Origin: Candidatus Acidiferrum typicum | Lineage (GTDB): Bacteria > Acidobacteriota > Terriglobia > Acidiferrales > UBA7541 | Assembly (NCBI GenBank): GCA_025463055.1 | Contig: JAOAPV010000065.1 | Location: 1 to 64,000 of the forward strand | DNA: 64,000 nucleotides | Reading direction: 5' to 3' | The notes under the pieces: model-generated | What the model saw: the letters and a program-made list of their open reading frames with translations, nothing else | The model's database searches: none | Told to the model about the DNA's origin: nothing | Made by a program: the position numbers and the translations under genes | In this document: positions 1 through 7,889 of the stretch, in pieces | Numbering within the stretch: the stretch's first letter is position 1 | Layout of the letters: the number at the start of each line of letters is the position of its first letter

Positions 1-795
1 GACCTCGACGGCTGGGTCACGCTAGCCAACAACAGCGGCACCGCGTTCCATAACGCGCGCCTTCAGCTCGTTGCTGGCGACCTGAATCGCCTTCCTCAGG
101 CCGCTGTTGTCGGCGCCATGGCTGCTAAAGAGATGGTCATGAGCCGTGCCAAGGCGGATCAGTTCCAGCAGGAAAGCTTCTCCGAGTACCATCTTTACTC
201 GCTCAGCCGCCGCACCTCCGTTGAAGACAAAGAAACCAAGCAGATCAGCCTCCTGCAAGGAACCGGTGTTCCCGTTCAAAAAGTTTTCGTCGTCAATGGT
301 CAGAACTTCTACTACCACAACCAATACAATCCGGGCTCCCCGCAAAAAGATCCGGTCATGGTCTTTTACAAATTCAAGAATGAAGAGAAAGCCGGCTTAG
401 GCATGCCTTTGCCCGCCGGTAACCTGCGCGTCTATCAGCAAGACTCAAAAGGCGGCGTGCTCTTCGTCGGTGAAGACCACATCGACCACACGCCCAAAGA
501 CGAAAACGTCACCGTCCACATCGGCAACGCCTTTGACGTAATCGCGGAGCGCAAACAGACCGACTACAAGCGCATCGACACGCACGTCTGGGAAATGGAA
601 TTCGAGATCACCCTCCGCAATCACAAAGACACGCCCATCACCGTCGAGGTCAACGAGCCTATAGGCGGCGACTGGGAAATGCTCTCCTCCTCCTACAAAT
701 TCACAAAGACCGCCGCCTTCGCCGCCCAATTCAAAGTCCCAGTCGACAAAAACGGCACCTCCGTACTCAAGTACCGCATCCGCGCCCACTGGTAG
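1..795 (+). CDS. DUF4139 domain protein, C-terminal part
   Basis: The open frame runs in from the window edge, so the start is missing. It reads from base 1 without interruption to TAG at 793-795. The first residues (L-x-G-W-V-T-L-A-N-N-S-G-T, then L-Q-L-V-A-G-D-L-N-R) match the beta-rich signature of DUF4139 proteins, which often carry an N-terminal DUF4140 domain and a signal peptide upstream. The C-terminus contains the usual N-x-x-D-T-P-I-T-V-x-V-N-E-P strand pair. Function in the family is poorly defined; members are mostly predicted to be secreted or periplasmic. A strong terminator follows at about 858. An ATG inside this frame at 118 is internal to the domain, not the true start. Confidence 0.85.
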   Translation, partial: DLDGWVTLANNSGTAFHNARLQLVAGDLNRLPQAAVVGAMAAKEMVMSRAKADQFQQESFSEYHLYSLSRRTSVEDKETKQISLLQGTGVPVQKVFVVNGQNFYYHNQYNPGSPQKDPVMVFYKFKNEEKAGLGMPLPAGNLRVYQQDSKGGVLFVGEDHIDHTPKDENVTVHIGNAFDVIAERKQTDYKRIDTHVWEMEFEITLRNHKDTPITVEVNEPIGGDWEMLSSSYKFTKTAAFAAQFKVPVDKNGTSVLKYRIRAHW

Positions 796-857
796 CGCAT
801 GTGACTGCCGGATTTACCTTGACTGCAATCTAATCGCCTGGTAAGCTATTCTCAGGT

Positions 858-895
858 AAAAAAGCGCCAAGACATCTTGGCGCTTTTTCTTTTTG
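858..895. terminator. Rho-independent terminator, bidirectional
   Basis: A near-perfect stem GCGCCAAGA / TCTTGGCGC (864-872 with 875-883) is flanked by an A-run on the left and a T-run on the right, so it can end transcription from either side. It lies about 65 bases after the DUF4139 stop. Confidence 0.85.
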
Positions 896-1044
896 CTTGT
901 CTTTGGCGGTCTCTAAAGTGACCGTCGGTCTTGCGGCCAGCGCCACCATCTTGATTGCGAGTCACCCAGCCGCGGTGAGCGGCTTTTTGCGACTGAAGCC
1001 ACGTTGCGCCACGGTCAAAATCTGCACTATCTTCGTGCACTTCT

Positions 1045-1118
1045 AAGTCCCTTTAGAATCAACACTTGTAGAAGTGTTGTATCTAAAGGACTTTAACTAC
1101 GTTTAGAATGAACACTTA
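1045..1118. repeat. Long inverted repeat plus a third half-site
   Basis: The left arm (1045-1067) and right arm (1072-1093) are reverse complements over about 22 bases apart from one bulged base and a two-base swap, with a 4-base spacer. The core is TTTAGA..CAACACTT. A third, direct copy (GTTTAGAATGAACACTTA) lies at 1101-1118, exactly 50 bases after the first. No convincing gene occupies 796-1268 apart from this and the terminator. It could be an operator array or a structured RNA; the sequence does not decide. Confidence 0.7.
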
Positions 1119-1268
1119 CGAAAAATCGGGGGGGAGGGGTAACCGATTCCACTGGGTACGGACCGGGCATCCCTGACAGAAATGCTTGCTACAGCCCATG
1201 AAAATTTCAGGGAAAGCTTCCAATCAGAGTTGCACAGAATCAGTAGATCCTCGCGAGAGACGCGCTGA

Positions 1269-1658
1269 TCACTCTCCCACGATGGCGTCGGCTTCCACTT
1301 CCACCAGCATCTCAGTCGAAATCAGGCTGCTCACCTGCACCATGCTGGTCGCGGGCCGTATCGCTCCAAAAAATTCACCGTGCGCCCGCCCAACCTTCTC
1401 CCATTCCGCAATGTTCGTCACATAAATCCGCGTCCGCACCACATCATTCAAGGTAGCGCCCGCCTTCGCCAGCGCCGCCTCAATATTCCGAATCGTCTGC
1501 ACCGTCTGCGCATACGCATCGCCCACGCCAACAATCTTGCCGTCCGGCCCGGTAGCGGTAGTCCCAGACACGCTGATCACATTCCCCACGCGCACCGCCC
1601 GCGAGTACCCCACAATCGGCTCCCACGGCGCCCCACTCGAAATATTCTGACGAGACAC
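1269..1658 (-). CDS. RidA family (YjgF/YER057c/UK114) protein
   Basis: A 129-residue protein of the RidA fold. Typical members deaminate reactive enamine/imine intermediates produced by PLP enzymes. Visible signatures are [10 protein letters not shown] near residue 25, the [12 protein letters not shown] helix, V-V-R-T-R-I-Y-V-T with the conserved Arg, and a C-terminal E-V-E-A-D-A-I. The GTG at 1656-1658 is chosen as start because AAGGAGAT sits just upstream and the protein then begins S-R-Q-N-I-S-S-G; an ATG 21 bases further upstream has no such site. It is divergent from a PLP-dependent cystathionine beta-synthase, which fits a RidA role. Length is normal for the family. Confidence 0.9.
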   Translation of the reverse strand: MSRQNISSGAPWEPIVGYSRAVRVGNVISVSGTTATGPDGKIVGVGDAYAQTVQTIRNIEAALAKAGATLNDVVRTRIYVTNIAEWEKVGRAHGEFFGAIRPATSMVQVSSLISTEMLVEVEADAIVGE

Positions 1659-1722
1659 GCCTATCTCCTTCGCGGGCACTCGGCTACGTGGCTGCGCGAG
1701 CGCATGCTAGACTGTACAAATT

Positions 1723-3162
1723 ATGGCACAGGCTTCGCGCACACTTGGCGCGCAGCCTCGCCGCTCAAAATACATGAAATGTAACAACATTCTGGACGCG
1801 GTCGGCGGCACGCCCTTGGTGCGCCTCAATCGCATTAATCAGGGGCTGAAGCCGAAAATTTACGTCAAGGCTGATTACATCAATCCTGGCGGCTCGGTGA
1901 AAGACCGCATCGGCATCACCATGATTGACGACGCTGAGAAAAAGGGTTTGCTCAAGCCGGGCGGCACGATTATTGAAGGAACTTCCGGCAACACGGGAAT
2001 GGGCCTTGCCCTCGTCGCGGCCGTGCGCGGTTACAAAATGGTTTTCACCATCACGGACAAGCAATCCAAAGAAAAAGTGGATTTGCTCAAGGCCCTCGGC
2101 GCGGAAGTGATTGTTTGCCCCACCGCGGTCGAGCCGGAGGATCCGCGCAGTTATTACTCCGTAGCAAAAAAACTCGCGCGCGAAATTCCCAATTCCTACT
2201 ATCCCAACCAGTACGACAATCCCATGAATCCCGAGGCGCATTATCGCAGCACCGGCCCGGAAATTTGGGAAGACAGCGAAGGCAAAATCACGCACTTCGT
2301 GTGTGGCATGGGCACCGGCGGCACCATCAGCGGCGTCGGCAAATTTCTGAAGGAAAAAAATCCCGATATCAAGATTATCGGCGTCGACCCTTACGGCTCG
2401 CTCTACTACGATTTCGTAAAGCGCGGCGAAACGGTGAAAGCCAAAACCTACGTTGTGGAGGGAATTGGCGAAGACTTTTTTCCGAGCACGATGAACCTGA
2501 AAATTGTCGACGATGTGATTCAGGTCAACGACGAAGAGTGCTTTGTAGTCGCGCGCCGTTTGGTAAAAATGGAAGGCCTGTTCACCGGAGGCTCGGGAGG
2601 CGGCTGCATCTCCGCGACGCTGCAGCTCGCCAAAAATCTTGGACCAGAGGCTTTCATCGTTGCGTTCCTACCCGACACTGGAATGCGCTATCTCAGCAAA
2701 GTCTATAACGACGAGTGGATGCGCGAGCGCGGCTACGTGGAAGCTGCCGTGAAAATTACCGCCGGCGAAGTGGTGAATGCCAAGCACCAAAGCGGAAAAG
2801 TCCGGGAACTGGTTATCGCGCGCCCCTATCAAACCGTCTTCCATGCGCTAAAAACCATGCAGGATCAGGACATTTCGCAAATTCCCGTCTTCGAGGAAAA
2901 CATTCCCATCGGCACCATCTATGAGGACCAAATCTTGACCATGGCGCTGCAAGGCAAAGATTTGCGCAAGCTCGTGGTCCGCGAAGTGATGAGCAAGCCG
3001 TTGCCGCAAGTGCCGCGCAGCGCACCAGTCGAACGCATCACCTACATTCTCAGCCACGAAAATCCCGCTGTCTTCGTGGAAATGGGCGACGCGCGTTTCG
3101 AGATCCTTACCAAATACGATTTGATGAGCACCGTCGCGAGCCTGATGGAGCCCAAGCGCTGA
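1723..3162 (+). CDS. Cystathionine beta-synthase with C-terminal CBS pair
   Basis: A fold-type II PLP enzyme of up to 479 residues. It is expected to condense serine with homocysteine to cystathionine, the first step of transsulfuration. The PLP lysine lies in N-P-G-G-S-V-K-D-R (about residue 60), the phosphate and substrate loop is E-G-T-S-G-N-T-G-M-G, and a second glycine loop G-M-G-T-G-G-T-I-S-G follows. Two CBS motifs fill the last 120 residues, a likely regulatory module. The start is uncertain: ATG 1723 gives an atypical basic leader without a ribosome site, and ATG 1774 begins M-K-C-N-N-I-L-D, where the domain starts. The next gene acts on homocysteine, supporting this assignment over O-acetylserine sulfhydrylase, a close relative. 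Confidence 0.88.
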   Translation: MAQASRTLGAQPRRSKYMKCNNILDAVGGTPLVRLNRINQGLKPKIYVKADYINPGGSVKDRIGITMIDDAEKKGLLKPGGTIIEGTSGNTGMGLALVAAVRGYKMVFTITDKQSKEKVDLLKALGAEVIVCPTAVEPEDPRSYYSVAKKLAREIPNSYYPNQYDNPMNPEAHYRSTGPEIWEDSEGKITHFVCGMGTGGTISGVGKFLKEKNPDIKIIGVDPYGSLYYDFVKRGETVKAKTYVVEGIGEDFFPSTMNLKIVDDVIQVNDEECFVVARRLVKMEGLFTGGSGGGCISATLQLAKNLGPEAFIVAFLPDTGMRYLSKVYNDEWMRERGYVEAAVKITAGEVVNAKHQSGKVRELVIARPYQTVFHALKTMQDQDISQIPVFEENIPIGTIYEDQILTMALQGKDLRKLVVREVMSKPLPQVPRSAPVERITYILSHENPAVFVEMGDARFEILTKYDLMSTVASLMEPKR

Positions 3163-3200
3163 AGGGCTGCCACGCAATCCATACATAGGACAATCAAGTC

Positions 3201-5027
3201 TTGAGAATTCAGGATTTCAACGAGCGGTTGAAAGATTCCATCCTCATCGCCGATGGCGCTATGGGCTCGATGCTGCACGAATCCGTGGGTACGCAGCGCT
3301 GCTTCGACGAGCTAAATTCCACGGAGCCGGAGGCGGTCTTTCGGGTACACCAGGCTTACATTGAGGCCGGCGCGCAAATCATCGAAACCAACACGTTCGG
3401 CGCCAATCGCTTCAAGCTCGAACCGCTCGGCCTCGCCGACGAAGTGCAACGGCTTAATGGTCGCGGAGTAAAAATCGCCCGCGAAGCGCGTGATTCCGCC
3501 ACGCGCGAAGTGCTCATCGCCGGTTCCATGGGCCCGCTCGGCATCGGCGTGCAAGCCCGCCATCCGGAGCCCGACGAAATCCTGGGCATTTTTCGAGAGC
3601 AAGCGCTCGCTCTCGAGGAACGCGGCGTTGACCTATACATTCTCGAGACATTTAACTACATCGAAGAAATTATTCTTGCCATCGACGCAATTCGCTCCTT
3701 CTCTGGCCTCCCGATAATCGCGCAACTTACCTACTCCGAAGAGGGCACGATTTTCGGCGACATGCGTCCCGGCGCGGTGGCCGCGCTGCTGAAAAGCAAA
3801 AACGTGCAGATTATTGGCGCGAACTGCACGCTTGGCCCGCAATCTCTGCTTCCTATTCTTCAAGAACTTGCGGGAATTGATGATCTGCGCATCAGTGGCA
3901 TGCCCAACGCGGGCTTTCCGAAGCGAGAAGGCGATCGCATCGTGTACCCCAAATCCTCACCGGAGTATTTCGCCCTTTTTGCCCGCGAAGCTGCCGCCCT
4001 CGGCACGAGGATTCTCGGCGGCTGCTGCGGCACAACGCCCGCGCATATTCGTGCCATGGCGGAAGCGGTGAAGGCGTTAAAACCTGTGAAGGCGGCATCG
4101 GTCGCGCACGTCCAGACGGTAATCAAGCCGGTGCCGGTTTTAGATCGCGAACCGGAAAGCAAATTTTGGAAAAAGCTGCAGAAGAATGAATTCGCCGTTT
4201 GCGTCGAAATCGATCCGCCGAAAGGTATTGCGTTAGACAGGGTCTACGAGCAGGTCGACAAAATCATGGCCTCGCGCAAAGTCGATGCGATCGACATCAA
4301 CAGTGGCGCGATGGCCCGCGTTGGCATGGACGCGCTAATCACGGCGGGCGCGCTCGAAGCGCGGGGCGTGGAAACCGTGCCGCACCTGACCACTCGCGAC
4401 TACAACATCATCGGCCTGCAGGCCATGCTTCTCGGAGCTTGGACGGTAGGCGGCGTTCGCAACGTGCTCGCCATCACTGGCGATCCTCCGTCCGTTGGAG
4501 ATTATCCGGAAACCAGCGGCGTCTACGAAGTTGATTCCGTAGGCCTCGTGAAAGTTCTGCATCGCTTAAACCAGGGCACCGACTGGGCGGGAAAAACGTT
4601 GGGCGGCGCTACAAACTTTGCGATTGGCGTCGCTGTCAACCCGGTCGCCGATGATCTCGACGGTGAGATCGAACGCTTCCGCGCCAAGATCGAAGCCGGC
4701 GCCCACTTCGCGATGACCCAGCCGCTCTTCGATCCCGAACACTGGTACGCCTTCTTGAAGAAAATCGGCGGGACGCCGCCCATTCCGGTGCTCATCGGGA
4801 TTTGGCCGCTGAATAGCTACAAACAGGCGTTGCGCCTCAATAATGAAGTTCCGGGCATTGTCATTCCGCAGCCGCTCCTGAAATCTTTGGAAGCTGCGGG
4901 CGCCGCTGCGCGCGATCGTGGCTTCGAGTGCGCGCGCGAAATGCTGGCTTGGTCGCGTACAGAAATGGCCGGCGCGTACCTAATCGCGCCCTTCAAACGC
5001 TACGAAGAAGTCCTCGACATCTTATAG
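3201..5027 (+). CDS. Bifunctional homocysteine S-methyltransferase / 5,10-methylenetetrahydrofolate reductase
   Basis: A 608-residue two-domain protein. Residues 1-290 form a homocysteine S-methyltransferase barrel with the zinc-binding Cys209 (G-A-N-C) and Cys275-Cys276 (G-G-C-C-G-T-T). Residues from about 325 form a MetF-type reductase, with N-E-F-A-V-C-V-E-I-D-P-P at its start and A-I-T-G-D-P-P in the flavin/folate site. The fusion resembles Bacillus YitJ and would link methyl-THF formation to methionine synthesis. The start is TTG at 3201 with AGGA ten bases upstream. It follows the cystathionine beta-synthase by 38 bases, so the two probably form an operon controlling homocysteine fate. 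Confidence 0.9.
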   Translation: MRIQDFNERLKDSILIADGAMGSMLHESVGTQRCFDELNSTEPEAVFRVHQAYIEAGAQIIETNTFGANRFKLEPLGLADEVQRLNGRGVKIAREARDSATREVLIAGSMGPLGIGVQARHPEPDEILGIFREQALALEERGVDLYILETFNYIEEIILAIDAIRSFSGLPIIAQLTYSEEGTIFGDMRPGAVAALLKSKNVQIIGANCTLGPQSLLPILQELAGIDDLRISGMPNAGFPKREGDRIVYPKSSPEYFALFAREAAALGTRILGGCCGTTPAHIRAMAEAVKALKPVKAASVAHVQTVIKPVPVLDREPESKFWKKLQKNEFAVCVEIDPPKGIALDRVYEQVDKIMASRKVDAIDINSGAMARVGMDALITAGALEARGVETVPHLTTRDYNIIGLQAMLLGAWTVGGVRNVLAITGDPPSVGDYPETSGVYEVDSVGLVKVLHRLNQGTDWAGKTLGGATNFAIGVAVNPVADDLDGEIERFRAKIEAGAHFAMTQPLFDPEHWYAFLKKIGGTPPIPVLIGIWPLNSYKQALRLNNEVPGIVIPQPLLKSLEAAGAAARDRGFECAREMLAWSRTEMAGAYLIAPFKRYEEVLDIL

Positions 5028-5041
5028 TTATTTGAGTTTTT

Positions 5042-5869
5042 TTACGTTTGCCGCGGCACGAAATAGTTGGCGGCTTCTTTCTTCGGAAACCACGGAATAA
5101 ACGTGCTCGTGGTCCTTTGATAGGCGCGATACTCGACACCACGCGTGCGCAGCGCTTGCGCTTCCGTGGCGGCAATGCCGGTAGCGCCAAGCAGGAAGTA
5201 GAGCATCAACGCCGGCGAAATCATTCCAAGCCAGCCCCACGGCGATCCCAGCGCGAAAATCGCATATCCCACCCAGATCATCCACTCGAAGAAATAATTC
5301 GGGTGCCGCGAATAAGCCCACAAACCTCTTCGATACGTTTTTCCGCGATTCTCGGGTTTTTTCCGGAATCGATTAAGCTGGAAATCCGCTACAGCCTCTC
5401 CGCAAATGCTCACCAGCCAGATGGCTGCTCCAATTTTCTCGAGCCTGCCCAGCGGCGCGGCGGGGTTGAGGCTCGCCAGCAAGAACGGCAGCGACAGCAC
5501 TACAGTCAGCACCGCCTGAAATTCATAGAAAAACAAAAAGCGCAGTGCCAGGTGCGTTTTCCATTCTTTACGCAACTGCACGTAGCGCCCTTCCTCCGGC
5601 TTACCAGCCACGCGGGAAAAAAACAGGTAAGCCGCCAGCCGCAATCCCCAGAAGCCGGCCATCGACGCGATCGCCCATTTGCGCGCGTAGTACCCCGGCC
5701 CCTCGACGGCGTAAAAAATTGCAAGCGTCGCCAGCCCAGCGGCCCAGCCCACATCCACAATCGCGGCGTTGCGAATGAGTAGATGAACGATCCAAAGAGC
5801 GAACATCATCACGGCGATGATCGCCAGGCCGCTTAGCGCTAGATGTAGTGCGCTTGCTAGCATTCGCAA
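5042..5869 (-). CDS. DUF1295 / steroid 5-alpha-reductase-like membrane protein
   Basis: A 275-residue integral membrane protein with about six hydrophobic segments. The C-terminal half carries the DUF1295 signature: R-K-K-P-E-N-R-G-K, then G-L-W-A-Y-S-R-H-P-N-Y-F-F-E-W, and late G-I-A-A-T-E-A-Q. That motif is shared with sterol reductases and isoprenylcysteine methyltransferases and forms the cofactor pocket. The substrate in bacteria is not established. The gene converges on the methionine gene with only 14 bases between stops. Confidence 0.85.
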   Translation of the reverse strand: MRMLASALHLALSGLAIIAVMMFALWIVHLLIRNAAIVDVGWAAGLATLAIFYAVEGPGYYARKWAIASMAGFWGLRLAAYLFFSRVAGKPEEGRYVQLRKEWKTHLALRFLFFYEFQAVLTVVLSLPFLLASLNPAAPLGRLEKIGAAIWLVSICGEAVADFQLNRFRKKPENRGKTYRRGLWAYSRHPNYFFEWMIWVGYAIFALGSPWGWLGMISPALMLYFLLGATGIAATEAQALRTRGVEYRAYQRTTSTFIPWFPKKEAANYFVPRQT

Positions 5870-6018
5870 CCCTTTACGATGTATCCGGATTCACCGCTGA
5901 GCTTCAAGACGTACACGCTTTTCGCACCCAAAGGCCTTCTACGCACCCCGCAAAAACCATGCTACTTAGATGAATTAGGCTGGTGTTAGGTAACGTTGGC
6001 GCTCCGCTCTGCCTGCCT

Positions 6019-6495
6019 TTACTTGGGTTTGTCGACCGTGCTGGTGTGATCGTGAATAATGCGCCAGCCTTCCGGAAAACGCTGCCACACCAAAGAGAAA
6101 ACTCCCCCGACATCGCCCTGCGAACGGGCTAAATGCCAATGCCCGAGCACGAGCGCGGCATCGTTGCCGAGAAAACGAAACTCGAGACCGGAGAAATCGA
6201 GTTGGCCCATCGTGGCGCGATCGGGATAATTTTTCTTGTAGCGCGCAAGCACGCCATCCCATCCGCGGGCAATGCCGCCGCTCCCGGAAAACGTCAGATC
6301 CGGAGAATGCCAGTAGCCCTCCAGAAACGCATCCACGTTGCCCTGGTTCCAATTGTTCTGCTGCGTTTCGAGAATTTTTGTAATGGCAGCGCGGTCGCTT
6401 TGGTGTTCGTCATCAGCGGCGCTGAGTTTTGACATGGCCAAAGCGGAAAGCGCTATTAGAAGTGCCGGGACAACAATGATTCGGTAAATGCGCAT
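6019..6495 (-). CDS. Secreted SnoaL-like / DUF4440 protein (NTF2 fold)
   Basis: A 158-residue protein with a cleavable signal peptide (basic start, A-L-L-I-A-L-S-A-L-A, probable cleavage after L-S-A-A). The mature part has the NTF2-like pattern: an N-terminal helix with I-L-E-T-Q-Q-N-N-W-N-Q-G-N-V-D-A-F, the H-S-P-D-L-T-F strand, and a C-terminal G-W-R-I-I-H-D-H-T-S motif typical of the SgcJ/EcaC-like family. The ATG at 6493-6495 is chosen because GGAGGT precedes it at ideal spacing; an in-frame extension to 6579 lacks this. No enzymatic role can be assigned. Confidence 0.85.
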   Translation of the reverse strand: MRIYRIIVVPALLIALSALAMSKLSAADDEHQSDRAAITKILETQQNNWNQGNVDAFLEGYWHSPDLTFSGSGGIARGWDGVLARYKKNYPDRATMGQLDFSGLEFRFLGNDAALVLGHWHLARSQGDVGGVFSLVWQRFPEGWRIIHDHTSTVDKPK

Positions 6496-6699
6496 TGACG
6501 TACCTCCAATGTAAACCGTGGGCAGGAGGATATAAGGAGCAGGCAGAAACAAGCAAGCACAGGCGGCGGCCGCCCGCATGGAAATAACCTCAGCGTATCA
6601 AGTCACTTACCTAGTTCTACTCGGCTGGTACTCCGGGCCTATTGGATAAAGATGGGTGCGCAGGCAGACTTATGCGTGCAAAGAGAAAGAGGCTGAGGG

Positions 6700-7104
6700 A
6701 TGCTCGCCGCTATGCTATTTGCAATCTCGATTGTGGCCTTGACGCAGTTCGCCGCCTACTACTGGCGAGCCATGCTGGCCGGAGCTGCGGCCCAGCCGGT
6801 CTCGGAGCGTGTGTTAGCCGCTGCCGGGGTGCAAAATGGTCAGGTCACCGGACAGGATTTTCCGGCGCTGGTGGGCCTTCACAATCTGACCCCAGAGTTG
6901 CGTTCGGGCGGCAATGGCTTGGGTCTCGTACGCGTCTATTACAACCTGGTTGACGGCATAAAGTCGGTGGTCGGGCGCAGCTTGCCGGCGGTTGGCGCGT
7001 GGAGCGAGCGCGAATTGGCAGTCTGCGCGCGCTACGCTGCGGTGCAGATTGATCGTCGGTTGCAAGCGAATCTTGAGTTGGCCGCATCGCTGCGCTCCTG
7101 CTAA
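6700..7104 (+). CDS. Hypothetical protein with N-terminal membrane anchor
   Basis: A 134-residue protein of unrecognised family. Residues 1-30 are hydrophobic (a signal anchor ending at Y-Y-W-R) and the rest is soluble, alanine-rich and helical, with a single C-terminal cysteine. The ATG follows GAGGCTGAGGG, an acceptable ribosome site. Codon use resembles that of the flanking genes, and the opposite-strand frames are less convincing. It stands alone between divergent and tandem genes, so context gives no hint. Confidence 0.6.
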   Translation: MLAAMLFAISIVALTQFAAYYWRAMLAGAAAQPVSERVLAAAGVQNGQVTGQDFPALVGLHNLTPELRSGGNGLGLVRVYYNLVDGIKSVVGRSLPAVGAWSERELAVCARYAAVQIDRRLQANLELAASLRSC

Positions 7105-7112
7105 GCAGCCTA

Positions 7113-7188
7113 GTCCCTACAGGCCGTTCCTACAGTCAGTACCTACAACTGGTCTACAATTATTCCCTACCGCCAGTCCCTACAGTTA
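7113..7188. repeat. Degenerate 13-bp tandem repeat, six units
   Basis: Six consecutive units with consensus GTCCCTACAGNNN start at 7113, 7126, 7139, 7152, 7163 and 7176. Five units are 13 bases and one has lost two bases. The array begins 8 bases after the stop of the hypothetical gene, outside any coding frame with support, and about 130 bases before the carboxymuconolactone decarboxylase-like gene. Confidence 0.75.
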
Positions 7189-7318
7189 CCCTGCGCAGCT
7201 GCGTCGGGGACCGTCGCTGAATTCAACTCTTAAGCCATGCGCTGGATGCGGGGCAGGATTATTGGCCGAAGTTCAGGCTTCCTGCTAATTTTAAAAAGTG
7301 CAATTCAGGGGAGACTTT

Positions 7319-7726
7319 ATGGCGACGTTCAAACTGATCGAATACCAGGATGCCAGTCCAGAGGTTCGGGCGGTGTACGACGACATCATGGCAACGCGGA
7401 AGATCGATTGGATTAATAATTTCTGGAAGGCCATCGCGCACGATCCCGCGACGCTGAAGCGCACGTGGGAAAGCATCAAGCAGGTCATGGCGCCCGGCGC
7501 GCTGGATGCGCTCACAAAAGAGTTGCTCTACGTGGCAGTCAGCGTAACCAATAATTGCTCCTACTGCATCGCCTCGCACACGGCGTCTGCTCGCAAGAAG
7601 GGCATGACGGACGCGATGTTCCACGAACTGCAAGCGGTCATCGGCATGGCCAACGAAACGAACAAGCTGGTCACAGGATATCAGGTCGAGGTCGACGAGC
7701 AGTTCAAGGTTACACTCGACAAATAA
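7319..7726 (+). CDS. Carboxymuconolactone decarboxylase family (AhpD-like) protein
   Basis: A 135-residue helical protein with the redox motif C-S-Y-C-I-A-S-H-T (C-x-x-C followed by the conserved His), as in AhpD-like peroxidase-related members. It probably takes part in peroxide detoxification or thiol redox chemistry in the cytoplasm; the true substrate is unknown. The ATG at 7319 is chosen for the GGGGAGA site upstream; an in-frame ATG at 7298 adds seven unlikely residues. It is a single-gene unit. Confidence 0.88.
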   Translation: MATFKLIEYQDASPEVRAVYDDIMATRKIDWINNFWKAIAHDPATLKRTWESIKQVMAPGALDALTKELLYVAVSVTNNCSYCIASHTASARKKGMTDAMFHELQAVIGMANETNKLVTGYQVEVDEQFKVTLDK

Positions 7727-7889
7727 ATTTGTTCGTCGCAAAAACCTGTACGAACGGCCAGTCTGTTTCCAGCGTAGTACGCGGGTACTATAGCTGGCTC
7801 GCTTGCATCACCCTGAACATATAAATGTTCGCGCACAGCTCTGCGCCTGGCAGAGGTCAGCGAAACTTTCTTTCGCAAGCGAGTAAGAC

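Noticed and set aside
852-1040. Minus-strand 62-codon frame
   Set aside because: Its end runs through the terminator hairpin and it has no domain character or ribosome site.
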